Part shown: positions 40,017-49,807 of the stretch, piece by piece | How positions within the stretch are numbered: position 1 is the stretch's first letter | Layout: the number at the start of each line of letters is the position of its first letter | Assembly (NCBI RefSeq): GCF_000210295.1 | Contig: NC_026741.1 | Span: 496,001 to 560,000, forward strand | Length of the DNA stretch: 64,000 bases | Source: Trypanosoma brucei gambiense DAL972 | Lineage: Eukaryota > Euglenozoa > Kinetoplastea > Trypanosomatida > Trypanosomatidae | Reading direction: 5' to 3' | Notes under the pieces: generated by a model | The model's input: only the letters and a program-made list of their open reading frames with translations | Told to the model about the DNA's origin: nothing | The model's database searches: none | Made by a program: the position numbers and the translations under genes

Positions 40017-40934
40017 ATGTACGGCCCGCACCACCGCGTTGCTCCACTTCGTCACACTGGCGCCGGTGTGACGAAGCTCCCTCGCAACCATTGCAATCAA
40101 GGCCTGCAACGACAGTGCTCATACGCGACGAACACGCTCCAATCCCTACCATATGACACACAAGGTGCCACGTCAGCAGCAGGAGGAGGCATTGGGTCCC
40201 ACACGATGCCCGCGCGTATGCAACAACCACGGCTATCGGTGCCATCACATTCACATCCGCCGCCCTTCTCACAGCTCGCGACGCAGTCCACACCGACGCA
40301 GCTGGGTGACGGGCTTGTGTCAGGCAGGTCAGTCCCAAACGTAAATTATCAACAACCGTCACAGCAACAACAACAAGGTAGTATGGAGGCTGCAACCGCC
40401 TTGCTGGCCTTTACGCAGGCAATCCAGGGGCAGGAAAGGCACATGGCCACAGGTTGTCAGAGCCTCTTGCATTTACGTGCCATAGCGGAGGCACAAAGTG
40501 CGCAAGTCGCCGCGGTGAATGCACTCGCCACAGAAGTTCGGGCAATGGTCGAAGCAACTCGCGATGTATGCCTTCTGTTGACACGTACGAGGGAACAGCT
40601 TCCCGAAACAAAAACTTCAGGAGTCCATCGGCGCGAGTCCCATGGGCCCTTCCGTCCCTTTTCGAGGCTTGTGCTCGGCGAGGAATGTTCCCCCCACGCC
40701 TCACCTGTGGAGGTTGCAAGTGAACACAGCGGAAACGAGAATAAAACTAACGTTAAAACGTGCGGATGGAGGGACGGCGTCAACGATACGGGTGCAGCGT
40801 ACATTTCAGCGACCGCCGGCTTGAAAAGTGTCGTACTGCGAGGTGCAGGAGACGGAGCAGCAGCAGCAGCAGCGTCGCCAGTTGAGAACACCTCACAACC
40901 ACAGTACATCGAAGATGACATTTTCTCTATGTGA
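40017..40934 (+). CDS. Hypothetical protein, Gln/Pro-rich N-terminus and helical middle
   Basis: This protein has 305 residues and I do not recognise it. Residues 1-120 are disordered and rich in His, Pro, Gln, Ser and Thr, with a poly-Gln run near 115-119. Residues about 123-200 form an Ala/Gln/Val-rich helical region (LLAFTQAIQGQERHMATG, ALATEVRAMVEATRDVCLLL), likely a coiled coil. The C-terminus includes five to six alanines in a row and ends in an acidic IEDDIFSM. There is no signal or membrane segment. Such an architecture is common in scaffold or RNA-associated proteins. Confidence 0.78.
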   Translation: MYGPHHRVAPLRHTGAGVTKLPRNHCNQGLQRQCSYATNTLQSLPYDTQGATSAAGGGIGSHTMPARMQQPRLSVPSHSHPPPFSQLATQSTPTQLGDGLVSGRSVPNVNYQQPSQQQQQGSMEAATALLAFTQAIQGQERHMATGCQSLLHLRAIAEAQSAQVAAVNALATEVRAMVEATRDVCLLLTRTREQLPETKTSGVHRRESHGPFRPFSRLVLGEECSPHASPVEVASEHSGNENKTNVKTCGWRDGVNDTGAAYISATAGLKSVVLRGAGDGAAAAAASPVENTSQPQYIEDDIFSM

Positions 40935-41562
40935 AGAATTAGCGTGGCGCTCCTTTGACATGTTCCTGTGGGCGTGTAGCTCCAACAGTGTGGCCTTCTT
41001 TTTTTTTCGTGATTGCTTAACAAACACACACAGGTTTCCTCATCTAAATGGATAGGTACCGTGTATGTGGGGGAGAAGGGGCTGGGTTATGGCCTTCCGT
41101 GATCCTAGGGAACAACCGAAATCTGATCCCACTTTACCTCCTTTTCACTTCTTCACATGTGACTGTCCGGCATGTGCCGTTTTTGACATTGTGATTACGT
41201 TGTGCTCATCAACACCATTTGGTTTTCGTAACCGTTGTTATTTTTTTTCGATATGCCAGTTGATTTGTGCCACATGAGAATTAGCCCTAACAACAACGCT
41301 ATAACCATGTTGAGCGCATTTGCAGTAGACACATATTTTCTTATCTTTCCTACTTTTATCATCTGCTTGTGTGCGGCCTGAATAACAGCTGGGGAGAGGG
41401 GAACAGTGCCAGAGAGTTAAAAAAAAAAAACTTAACACTTCACCGCAGTCGTAAATAAATTCTCCCGCCGTTGTTTACTCTGCGGCTGCTCTTGATAATT
41501 TCCTCCAATGTATTTTTCTCTATTCTAAGAGCATAAAAAGGTTGGGGAAAGGGAAGGAAGTG
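40935..41562. other. Intergenic/UTR region
   Basis: This 628-base spacer has an A-run at 41420-41429 and a pyrimidine-rich stretch (41492-41525) ending in an acceptor AG at 41528-41529. No gene is supported. Confidence 0.6.
41528..41529 (+). promoter_or_regulatory. Spliced-leader acceptor AG
   Basis: The AG ends a T/C-rich stretch, and the ATG at 41563 is the first after it. This rules out the upstream TTG-initiated reading. Confidence 0.55.
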
Positions 41563-44500
41563 ATGAGTGATTTTGACAACAAATGTCAACCCTCCCTAAG
41601 GAATAACCTTCGCTCAGCTACAGAAACACTTAACCGTCTGTGTCGAGCGACGCCAGAGCAAGATATAGGTAGAATGCTTCGGGGAAATAAGACAGCTCCA
41701 CAATACAAAGCCGCTGTTACACCTTCAGCGAGGGAAAACAACACCTACCCAACCAGATCCTCACCGGCAGTAGCGACATCAGCTTCGCGGGCCCCAGGCA
41801 CGGCGGGCGAGTGGGCCAATGCCTTCCGTCTTCTTCAATCCCAAGTGTATAACTGTGTGGTAGAGCTTGACACGGAACGAGTTGTGCGCAGCAACAACAT
41901 CCGTGAAGTGGAGCAAACACTCTCAGGTCATGTGGGGGAGTTGCGTGCCATGATACTGCAGATGAAGAAGGAAAATGAGTACTTGACAGGTGTAGTTCGA
42001 TCGCTTCAGAAGCGGGTGTCGCCACATCGCGCTGGTAGGAGCATCGGCAACGGAGAGCATACGATCACCTCTGCTGCGCCTCCTCAAACAATGGCCACCG
42101 TGGCCGGTATGGCTGCGCTTACAGAGCGATTGGAAGCGTTAGAAGATACCGTAGCACGGCAGCAGCGAGTTGTCGGAGACCGCAACACTCGGCTGGAGGG
42201 AAATATCCGTGAGATGGTGGGAAACGCCGTAAATATCGAAGTGGAGCGAACACGCCGCATTGCGCGTGAGGCGGCCCGCGACTGCACCGACGAACTTGTG
42301 CGCACTCACCTTGCATCCATACAAGCGGTCCTTCAGAGTGAACGTCAGCATCAGCAGAAGGTTGATAGCGCATCAAGCGACGCGGCACGTGAGGTGGTGC
42401 AACACTTCAGAAGGCTAGAAGTTGATGTCCAGCGGCGTTTGCAGGAGATGAATTCAACAATTACTGTTATAAGGCAACAGCAACAACAGCGGGAGTCAGA
42501 AATTCAGGAACTTTCAGTCCGTGTCGCGCAGGATGTCTCAGCAGTAGAAAGATCCGTCGAGGCTGCTCGGCGTGAGCTGCAGAGCGGTATAGCAAAGAAC
42601 GCACAGGCCAATGAGGCACGCGCTGAAGCAACTCAACTCGCCTTGGAGGCTGCGGTTGCAGAACGGGCGATTGCAGCAAGTAAAGAGGTTGTTATGCACA
42701 GGGCCACTATCATTGATGCAGCAGAGGCTGGAGCCAAGCAAAAAGAACAGCAGGAAGAGCAGCGTTTGCTACGGCGACTTGAGGATGCGCAGCGTACCAG
42801 TGAAACGGTTCAACGGCAACAAGAAAAGTTAGAGGAGCAACTGAAGGGGCTGCAGAGTGTAGTGCAAGAACTTCAGCAACAGCTTGTTGAGGCGGTTAAA
42901 GCATCCAATGTCGCATCAGCGGATATAACAAAGTGGAAGGCGCGCATCCGCGAGGCGCTAACGACAAGCGAGGAAGCCCGCACGCTCGCACAGGAGTCCA
43001 CTGCGTGTGCGCAGAAGACAGAGGACTCAGTGCGCGAGGCACTGGCGCGTTCTGGGGTGCAATTGAAGAGACTGGTGGCGGATCACGAGAATGGCACTCT
43101 TTTGACTCAGCAACTCACCGAAAAGCTTGAGGCAACTGAAGCCCGTCTCGCTTCGACCCGAACTGTCGTGGACGACCTGAGCGAACGCCATAAAAATAGT
43201 TTACTCCCAATGACCGCAAGGGTGGAGACGCTCCACCGAAGTTTGCAAGACATCTTTGGACCGAAGGTGGAGGAGATAAGTGGTTCTCTAGTAGAATTGA
43301 AAGCAACTGTGGAGCAGCTACAGTTAAATGCCTCCTCACGGTCGAAGTCAGACGCCCGACAACTATCGGATATGAGGCGTGAGTACACCACCGACATACA
43401 GCAACTGAAGGATTGTTTACACCAACAGGTACGTGAGTGGAAGCAGGAGTGCTGCACATCGTCAAGTACACTAAAGGCGGCAGTGGATGGGTTAAGTGAC
43501 ACAGTAAAGTTGCAGGAGCAGTCAACCACGCGGAGAGAAGCACTACATGCATCAGCCGCAGAAGTTGCAGTGCTTTCCGATAGGGTGCAGGCGTTGGAGG
43601 CGGCACGTGAGGCGGCTGAATGGCGAGTTGCAAGAGGGGGAAAGACATCAAACCTCGCCACAGCCACTGAAGGAGCTCAACAGTCAGCAGGAGAAACAAC
43701 GGTAAACTCATCCGTTGGGGAACCAGGAGCCGCTACAGATTCAGAACTGGGAAATAATGGTGAGGTCATTTACGAACTCCGGCATCGAATCACCGCCGTG
43801 GAGCAATGTGTACGGAGTCGTGAGGACAACCTCCAAAAACTGGTACGCAACGACATACAAAAAGAAGTAGGGAGACTTGAGCAACTGGTAAACCGCATGG
43901 ATGAAGAGAACACATCTAGGATGCAACTGCTGCGAGTGCAGCTCAGTGACGACGTGGCAACGCGGTGCAAAGGCATGCTATGCGAAGTGGAAACCCCTGC
44001 ACAACGTCAGTTACAGTTGCAAGTGGATCGCCTACGCGAGTCATTGAACCCGGCAAAACTCATTGCTGCTATCGAAGCTGATGTGGAACTTCAGAACCAC
44101 CTTTCACTTGCATTGCAAGACGCTTTCGCCCCGCGCGTTGGCACGTCCGAGTCCTTCGTACAAATGAAACGACGACTACAGAAGGCGGAGGATGAACTAG
44201 CCGAAGTGAAAGTGCATACACGTGAACAGAATGAAAGAATGAAGATAATAGAATCGAATTCGGAGAAATACATGTGGGAATCTAGTAACCAGACCCAAGG
44301 AGAGGGAAGTGCGGGCGGAAGATCAGAGGTAGGTGTGCTTTTGCAGTTACTGCAGACAAGCATGAAACAGTTGCAGGAGGAGCAAGCGGCAGCGAGGCGC
44401 GAGCGCGAGTTGTTACGAACGACCGCGAAGGTAGTGGAAACGGCCGCCCCCGCAGTAGAGGTAACTAGTGGAGAGGGCCCAAGTGCCGGCCACCACTGCA

Positions 44501-45102
44501 CCTCTGCGGATGAAATGGTTAGGTCGGATTTAAAGACCTATTTGGAGGGTTGTATCAATGCCGTCGAGGCAAAGGTTGAGGCGGCTGCGCAGTCTACTGC
44601 TGACACGCTTGATGTTCTAAAGCAGAGCATCGAGATGTGCGTGTCGTTTTTTGTTGATGAAGTGAACGCCTCTGCACTATTAAACCCCTTATTTTTACCC
44701 ATAGAAGCAGGTCAGAATAAACTAAACGTGAACACCGTGAAGGGTTTGGACGGTGTGCTCTTATTTCTTTGGCAACACCAGTGTGGTTTACAGGCTGCCG
44801 TACAGGCGCTGCAGGACGGGAGTTTAGGCACACTCGACTTGCTGCAGCATCACGAAGAACAGCTAGCGCTGCTGCAACCGGTGGGGCCGCTTGCAACTCA
44901 CACTGCAGCTCAGTTGGAGCGGCTTGCTGTCAGTTTGGGCCTTCCACTCGATACGGATGCCATGGATGAGATGGAGGAGGAAGTGGAAGTGGAAGGCGAA
45001 TTGATAGAAGACGATGATAATGATGATGAATTAATGGAGGAAAGTGAGGAGTTGGAGGAGGAAGAGGAGGATGAGGCAGAACAGCCTGATGAAGAAGTGT
45101 AA
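41563..45102 (+). CDS. Long coiled-coil protein with acidic tail
   Basis: This protein has 1179 residues. After a Ser/Thr/Pro-rich N-terminus (about 90 residues), residues 90-1030 are nearly continuous heptad-like helix rich in Glu, Gln, Arg, Ala and Leu (EARTLAQESTACAQKTEDSV, LEAAREAAEWRVARGG). The last 60 residues are almost purely acidic (VEVEGELIEDDDNDDELMEE). There is no motor or other catalytic domain. Architecture of this kind fits cytoskeletal scaffolds of the trypanosome flagellum, basal body, flagellum attachment zone or bilobe, but the sequence does not say which. Acidic tails are also found in tubulin- and histone-binding proteins. A globular segment may exist around 1040-1110 (SIEMCVSFFVDEVN, GVLLFLWQHQCGL). 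Confidence 0.88.
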   Translation: MSDFDNKCQPSLRNNLRSATETLNRLCRATPEQDIGRMLRGNKTAPQYKAAVTPSARENNTYPTRSSPAVATSASRAPGTAGEWANAFRLLQSQVYNCVVELDTERVVRSNNIREVEQTLSGHVGELRAMILQMKKENEYLTGVVRSLQKRVSPHRAGRSIGNGEHTITSAAPPQTMATVAGMAALTERLEALEDTVARQQRVVGDRNTRLEGNIREMVGNAVNIEVERTRRIAREAARDCTDELVRTHLASIQAVLQSERQHQQKVDSASSDAAREVVQHFRRLEVDVQRRLQEMNSTITVIRQQQQQRESEIQELSVRVAQDVSAVERSVEAARRELQSGIAKNAQANEARAEATQLALEAAVAERAIAASKEVVMHRATIIDAAEAGAKQKEQQEEQRLLRRLEDAQRTSETVQRQQEKLEEQLKGLQSVVQELQQQLVEAVKASNVASADITKWKARIREALTTSEEARTLAQESTACAQKTEDSVREALARSGVQLKRLVADHENGTLLTQQLTEKLEATEARLASTRTVVDDLSERHKNSLLPMTARVETLHRSLQDIFGPKVEEISGSLVELKATVEQLQLNASSRSKSDARQLSDMRREYTTDIQQLKDCLHQQVREWKQECCTSSSTLKAAVDGLSDTVKLQEQSTTRREALHASAAEVAVLSDRVQALEAAREAAEWRVARGGKTSNLATATEGAQQSAGETTVNSSVGEPGAATDSELGNNGEVIYELRHRITAVEQCVRSREDNLQKLVRNDIQKEVGRLEQLVNRMDEENTSRMQLLRVQLSDDVATRCKGMLCEVETPAQRQLQLQVDRLRESLNPAKLIAAIEADVELQNHLSLALQDAFAPRVGTSESFVQMKRRLQKAEDELAEVKVHTREQNERMKIIESNSEKYMWESSNQTQGEGSAGGRSEVGVLLQLLQTSMKQLQEEQAAARRERELLRTTAKVVETAAPAVEVTSGEGPSAGHHCTSADEMVRSDLKTYLEGCINAVEAKVEAAAQSTADTLDVLKQSIEMCVSFFVDEVNASALLNPLFLPIEAGQNKLNVNTVKGLDGVLLFLWQHQCGLQAAVQALQDGSLGTLDLLQHHEEQLALLQPVGPLATHTAAQLERLAVSLGLPLDTDAMDEMEEEVEVEGELIEDDDNDDELMEESEELEEEEEDEAEQPDEEV

Positions 45103-46027
45103 ACAGTGGTTACAAATAGGTGGAGTGTGGTCACGGTTAAATCGTAACGTGAAGTGAATTTTGTCCTGTGTTATTTTGTTTTTTTCCAGTTTATTTCTAA
45201 CCTTACCAGTTAAAAATGCTTAATGGGCGTTGGTCCAAGTGCGTGTCCCTCAGTTGGGCGCTGCACCGGATCCTAGTAAATGTTATGCTGCTATTGCACG
45301 AGTCAAATCCAATAGAAAAGATTTAAAAGGGGGATTGAACGAGTAGGGCAAGAACGAAGGTAAATTGAAGCGCAGGGAAGCAGTCAGAAGGAATGAAGAA
45401 ACGAATGGGCAGCATTGTGAATGGGAGAGAAAACAAAATACTTCAGGGGGGAAATAGAGTGGTGATTATATCTCTTCAGTTTGAAACTGTGCAGGTGTCA
45501 GGCACAGGTGTTTGTACTTTTTTTTAAAAAAAACATACGTATTACCCCATACGCACGCACGAACGGTTTGTGTGACGTGCCCGCTGGGAGTGTTGTTGTC
45601 TTTTTCCCCCTCCTCTCCTTTTTCCTATGCGTTTTTTGTTTAGTTTTGTCTTTGATTTTTGCTCTTTACTTTGTTTTAGCTACCCCTTTGAATTCACTCG
45701 TTTTTTTTCTCTTGTTTCTTGCTAGTTGCTTCGGTTTTCCCCTCACGAAATAACATTATGTTGCTACTAACGTGGTGTGAAGACGCCTAACGTGAAGTGG
45801 AGGTTAACCGTGAAACACCAAGGTGCGTTCGCGCACGTGATCCCGAGATCACTTAACAAAATATAAATAAATTTACCTACTTATTTATACCCATCCCTTT
45901 TGTTGTCCCTGTATCAGCATCCTTTCATTTGTCTACTTGTCAATATATACTTTCCTTTCCTCACCCCTCACTGCGGAAGAAGCCAGTCCTCCATCAAGTA
46001 GCGAAAAGTGGTCGAAGAGGAGATCGT
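45103..46027. other. Intergenic/UTR region with T8A8 palindrome
   Basis: This 925-base spacer has a T-run/A-run palindrome near 45518-45535, T-rich sequence at 45597-45725 and a splice acceptor at 45916-45917. No gene is supported. Confidence 0.6.
45916..45917 (+). promoter_or_regulatory. Spliced-leader acceptor AG
   Basis: A pyrimidine tract (45893-45910) precedes CAG. The first downstream ATG is at 46028, which fixes the start of the next gene. Confidence 0.6.
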
Positions 46028-46633
46028 ATGAGCCTTTTAAAAGCAGATCAATTGCGGCGCGATCTGTTCATCAAGTACAGCGATAAAATTGCCGAACTTC
46101 TTGGTGAAACGGAGGAATGCAGCCCAACAGAAGAGCAGCGGGAAAAAGAAGAGATCGAAACTACGGAGCAACGAGGCCTCAGTAGTCTCCCAAAGCGGTT
46201 CCGTATTTCCTACCCCCGACAACATCTTCTTAGGCAGCGTGCCATGCAAATGCCTCCTGCTGCTGATGTCGGCGATGCAGAAAACAGCCCCGCTTCCGCT
46301 TCTAATTCAACATGTCCACCACCCGGAGAGACTGCCACCGATGAGGACGAAAATGTAGAAACAATATGGGTGGAGCTGGATGAAGAGGAAAAACGACCAG
46401 TGTATAATGAGCCCTATCCATCAGTTAAGAGGATGATGCGGCGCATGCAGGATGAGTCATTGCGTCTGTTGATGCGTGAAGCTCGCATACCAGTGACCCC
46501 TCACCAGGGCGATGCGTACCTCTTGCAGCGGATGGAGGTTTTGCAGCAACTAGAAAAGAATATTGGAGACGATCGCATCAAGATTTTGGCGCGGTTGCAA
46601 AAGATGGATGGAAAACTTCATACATGCGAGTAG
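46028..46633 (+). CDS. Hypothetical protein, acidic middle
   Basis: This 201-residue protein starts MSLLKADQLRRDLFIKYSDK. A helical N-terminus (residues 3-25) is followed by an acidic Glu-rich part, a short basic stretch (KRFRISYPRQHLLRQR), a disordered acidic segment and a C-terminal helical domain (about 145-200) with YPSVKRMMRRMQDESLRLLM and YLLQRMEVLQQLEKN. No family is recognised. Its composition and codon use match its neighbours, so I regard it as real. Confidence 0.8.
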   Translation: MSLLKADQLRRDLFIKYSDKIAELLGETEECSPTEEQREKEEIETTEQRGLSSLPKRFRISYPRQHLLRQRAMQMPPAADVGDAENSPASASNSTCPPPGETATDEDENVETIWVELDEEEKRPVYNEPYPSVKRMMRRMQDESLRLLMREARIPVTPHQGDAYLLQRMEVLQQLEKNIGDDRIKILARLQKMDGKLHTCE

Positions 46634-47269
46634 CAGTCTCCTACCGCGGGGCGCGGAACCTCTTCACGCCCATGTACAGTAAGAAACAACGTCTGTGACA
46701 CCAATACCACCAGCCGGGGATATGTGTTTGTTAGGCAAGAAGCTTCTACTGGCACAGCACACTCTTTCCTCACTAGCCGTTACGGTAACCACGGGCCTGA
46801 AGTCGCAAAAGAAAAAAAAGGTGGAAGAATGGAGGAGTTGTAAAGACAAAGCAAGAGAGATGACAGAGCGCTCAGCAAGCGATACATTTTCTTTTTTTTT
46901 TTTGCTTTTTACCGCTATCATGTAGTCTTTGTACAACTCCTAAATGCAAACGCGAACAACACCACAAAAACACGGTGGACGACGATAAAACATGCCGTAA
47001 ACTCCGACACGGTGACAGTGCGATTGAATGATGATGATTCTATTTCTTCCCCTATTTTGACTTGAATTTTACCCCTCACCTCCCGTGCACTCTCACCTTT
47101 ATGGGGTTCCTACATTCGTATTACGTGCTCAAACTACAACCAACATATAAAACGAGCAACACACTGCAGTACTCCACTGTGCAAAAAAAAAAAAAAGTCA
47201 GGAAAGTAACGCTGTACGCGTTCACATAAGACAATCAGAACAAATATACATACATATATATATATATAT
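46634..47269. other. Intergenic/UTR region
   Basis: This 636-base spacer contains A/T runs near 46808 and 46892-46903 and an A tract at 47184-47197. It ends in a TA array that merges with the next start codon. Confidence 0.6.
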
Positions 47270-47271
47270 AT
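47254..47271. repeat. (TA)n microsatellite abutting the AMPK beta start codon
   Basis: The array runs without a gap into the ATG at 47270; the A and T of the start codon are its last unit. Confidence 0.9.
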
Positions 47272-48202
47272 GGGACAACACAGCGCCAAGGAGTTCAGGG
47301 GATCAAGACGAGGCGAAAGCAATAGTGGCGTTTTCCCCCTGGGGCCAGGTCATGCACATGTCGGTATGGGTTCAACGAAAAAACCACTGGGCATACATAC
47401 ATCGGCTGTACAGAACAATATCCTTCGACAGCGTAACCAACATCGGAGGGTTATGCATGAAGAAGGTGGTTCCCATCCCCGCGGACAGGAGGCAGACGGT
47501 TCCCATGGCGAGGATATTGCTGAAGAGAAGTTTCCTGTAGTGATTCGCTATGCAGCTCACGATGTTCGTTCACTTCTGTCCAGTAATGAAAAAGTTTACG
47601 TCGCAGTAGAATCACTTAATTGGAGCAAGTTGCCCATGACTGCTAGCGAAGATTCATTTTATGCAATTGTAGAGCTTCCGCAAGGCCCACAACGGTTTCG
47701 CTTCGTTGTGGGTGAGACGGAAGTAGTGGATACAGCACAACCCATCGAGGATATTGCGGAAGGTACACCACTGCTTGAACCGCGTGGTGACGTCGGGCAC
47801 AAGGGGGAAACTCGGGCGAATGTCATACACGTTAACAAGGCGCTGCTTCTAACCAAAGAAGATGAAGAGGTGCCTGATGATGGCAGTGGATGGGGACAAG
47901 AGGAGATTATTCATAAGGAAGATCGTAAGCACCCACCCATTATGCCAGTACATTTACGTTACACACCGGTTAATACACCACTAACTGCCGCTCGATGTGC
48001 GCTTGACGGTTTCATGCGCACCACTGACGAAGATACCGTGTCCCCCGAAAATCTCCCTATTCCACTCAGTGTCACTGTTAATCACGTGTATTTTCAGCGC
48101 CGTGAGGACCACTGTGTTACGGCCATGACGACCCGTTTTTGCAACAAGTATTCAACGATGGTATATTATTCAAAGGCGGAACCCACGGCATCCCTCCAAT
48201 AA
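47270..48202 (+). CDS. AMP-activated protein kinase (SNF1/AMPK) beta subunit
   Basis: The beta subunit bridges the catalytic alpha and nucleotide-sensing gamma subunits of AMPK. The 310-residue protein starts MGQHSAKEF, a good N-myristoylation signal as in other beta subunits. A carbohydrate-binding (CBM48-like) domain covers about 88-160, with the family signature NWSKLP (N117-P122) containing one of the two sugar-stacking Trp residues. The second (equivalent to W133 of the rat protein) is not evident. The C-terminal alpha/gamma-binding domain (about 222-305) has PPIMPVHLRYTPVNT, then LPIPLSVTVNHVYFQ and STMVYYSK, matching the ASC domain strand order. T. brucei AMPK beta is known; the partial loss of the sugar-binding site fits a lineage without glycogen. 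Confidence 0.9.
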   Translation: MGQHSAKEFRGSRRGESNSGVFPLGPGHAHVGMGSTKKPLGIHTSAVQNNILRQRNQHRRVMHEEGGSHPRGQEADGSHGEDIAEEKFPVVIRYAAHDVRSLLSSNEKVYVAVESLNWSKLPMTASEDSFYAIVELPQGPQRFRFVVGETEVVDTAQPIEDIAEGTPLLEPRGDVGHKGETRANVIHVNKALLLTKEDEEVPDDGSGWGQEEIIHKEDRKHPPIMPVHLRYTPVNTPLTAARCALDGFMRTTDEDTVSPENLPIPLSVTVNHVYFQRREDHCVTAMTTRFCNKYSTMVYYSKAEPTASLQ

Positions 48203-48226
48203 GGGGGTTCGAAAAAGAAAAGCCGG

Positions 48227-48261
48227 GTTGTGTTTTTTTTTTTTAAAAAAACACACAACAA
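48227..48261. repeat. Imperfect inverted repeat (potential hairpin)
   Basis: GTTGTG plus a T-run is mirrored by an A-run plus CACACAAC with a two-base bulge. In RNA it would form an A-U rich hairpin just after the AMPK beta stop codon. Confidence 0.5.
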
Positions 48262-48598
48262 AAAAATAAGATGGAAATAGCAGACGAAAAGAAAAAGGGG
48301 GAGACAGAGGTACCGTCACATACCCTCATTGTTATCGGTGTCGTTTGTTAGCTTTCCCCTTTCCTCTAACATTAGTGGTGAAAGGTAGCACAAGACGAAT
48401 GAAAGCAAAAGAAAAAAAACAGAGAAACCTCATGTCGTGCCTTGTTTGCTAAGCGACGTGGCTGTGCGTACGCACGCGGTCGGGAAAACAAAAATAAACT
48501 TTATCGCAACGAGCAATTGTCGAAGATGGGGAAAAACAAAAAACAAAGTACACGAGTCATGGAGTCCGTGTACTCACTGTACCAACAACATGAGTGAG

Positions 48599-48625
48599 TA
48601 TATATATATATATATATATATATAT
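48599..48625. repeat. (TA)n microsatellite
   Basis: About 13 TA units in the spacer upstream of the VMP1-like gene. Confidence 0.95.
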
Positions 48626-48944
48626 TCCCCGTGCAAATCGCTTAGCTACACACAAGAGGAAAAGCAAAAAAAAAAAACGTACTCATACCTATACACAAAC
48701 GGATTGGAGACTCGTGCAGCTGGGTTCACCGCCTTATTTGCTGATGACGCGCAAGGCGCCTGTCCATTGGATTAATGCACTGCGTAACTGAACCGATCTA
48801 ACGTTCAAATGACTCTCTTACTTCCCCTTCCCTGTTTTGTCGTGACAACAATGATATCTGTTTGCCCTATTTGATAGTCACAACAACGGACGTGGTACAA
48901 GATATACCAAAATTCCTCTAAAGTCTCTTTTCGTACCTTTGTGT

Positions 48945-48946
48945 AG
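48945..48946 (+). promoter_or_regulatory. Candidate spliced-leader acceptor AG
   Basis: A pyrimidine-biased stretch (48923-48941) ends in GTAG only six bases before the start codon at 48953. An earlier AG at about 48879 would give a longer 5' UTR. Confidence 0.4.
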
Positions 48947-48952
48947 TAAGCA

Positions 48953-49807
48953 ATGAAAAAGCGAGTGGCGGTCTCCTGCTGTGTGGCGGGTGTCCTGCTT
49001 TTTGCAGCAGCAGTAGCCATACACCGCACAGCGCCTACCACAATCGAACAAAAAAAGCTCGCGGCATGGATCTACACCGGATTTAGAAGCGCGACCGAAC
49101 GCACAAAGGCCACTGTCACCGCTCTTGTCCCGGAGCCCATGAAGCCCCATATAAAGCAACTTTTAGCTGGGGCAACGTCAGTGACGTTAGTGGGTCAAGG
49201 TTTCCGTAGGGTTCCGGGCATCGCCACCGCAATCAGCGCCTCCGCCCAAACAACAAAGCAACAAAATGTTCTTGAGATAATCATGGCCAAGCCTGTGGAT
49301 AAGCTCTTGTATGCTGTGGGCGCTATTTTTGCCCAGGCATTTCTGCTGCGATTACTTGTGAAACCACCGGGTTACTGGGGGCCTGTGAGGGATCAGAAAG
49401 TGTGGCGCAACTTCTTCACCACGCAGGCAGGCTGGTTTCTGCTTGTTGTTTGTGTAGCGCTTCCAAATTGTGTGGTAGATGCCGGTTTCATCATTACACT
49501 GCTCGGTCGCCTGCCATCAGAAACGTACCTCCCAGCTCTTGTCGTTGGGAAACTTTTACAGCCATACGTCGCCACAGCGCTGTTCTGCTCGCCAACTTTT
49601 GTACGCTGGCTGCCGCAGGTGTGGAAAGTGATGGATGCCAAGGGAAGCGAGGATGACCAAAGCGGAGCGAAGGTGGTATTTTGGGCTTTGCTAACAACCG
49701 CTGTTCTTCTTGCGGGTACGAATGGGGTCACTATGTTGTGGCGGCGGGATGGAAGCAATGACGAAGAGGAGGAGTTAGTCCTTGAGGATGCAGAAGCGGA
49801 AAACTAA
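48953..49807 (+). CDS. VMP1/VTT-domain-like membrane protein
   Basis: The 284-residue protein has an N-terminal hydrophobic helix (6-23) and further hydrophobic segments at about 116-133, 156-182, 185-215 and 240-262. The central part resembles VMP1/TMEM41-type VTT (SNARE-associated) proteins, which are ER lipid scramblases needed for autophagosome and lipid-droplet formation. A polar helix (KVWRNFFTTQAGWFLLVV) runs into ALPNCVVDAGF (P171, N172, D176), then a segment ending VVGKLLQPY (G199, K200). This is the family order: IPNPLFDLAG, then IGKA. The protein is shorter than animal VMP1 (about 400). The C-terminus is acidic. The assignment is by motif matching and should be read as probable. 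Confidence 0.78.
   Translation: MKKRVAVSCCVAGVLLFAAAVAIHRTAPTTIEQKKLAAWIYTGFRSATERTKATVTALVPEPMKPHIKQLLAGATSVTLVGQGFRRVPGIATAISASAQTTKQQNVLEIIMAKPVDKLLYAVGAIFAQAFLLRLLVKPPGYWGPVRDQKVWRNFFTTQAGWFLLVVCVALPNCVVDAGFIITLLGRLPSETYLPALVVGKLLQPYVATALFCSPTFVRWLPQVWKVMDAKGSEDDQSGAKVVFWALLTTAVLLAGTNGVTMLWRRDGSNDEEEELVLEDAEAEN

Larger units (their letters stand above)
48203..48952. other. Intergenic/UTR region with an A/T hairpin and TA repeat
   Basis: This 750-base spacer holds an imperfect inverted repeat at about 48227-48261, a TA array at 48599-48625 and an A-run at 48669-48679. A likely acceptor is at 48945-48946. No gene is supported. Confidence 0.6.

Noticed and set aside
45481..45753. 90-codon ORF in a T-rich spacer
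   Set aside because: Its Phe/Leu-rich sequence is produced by T runs and no conserved pattern is visible.
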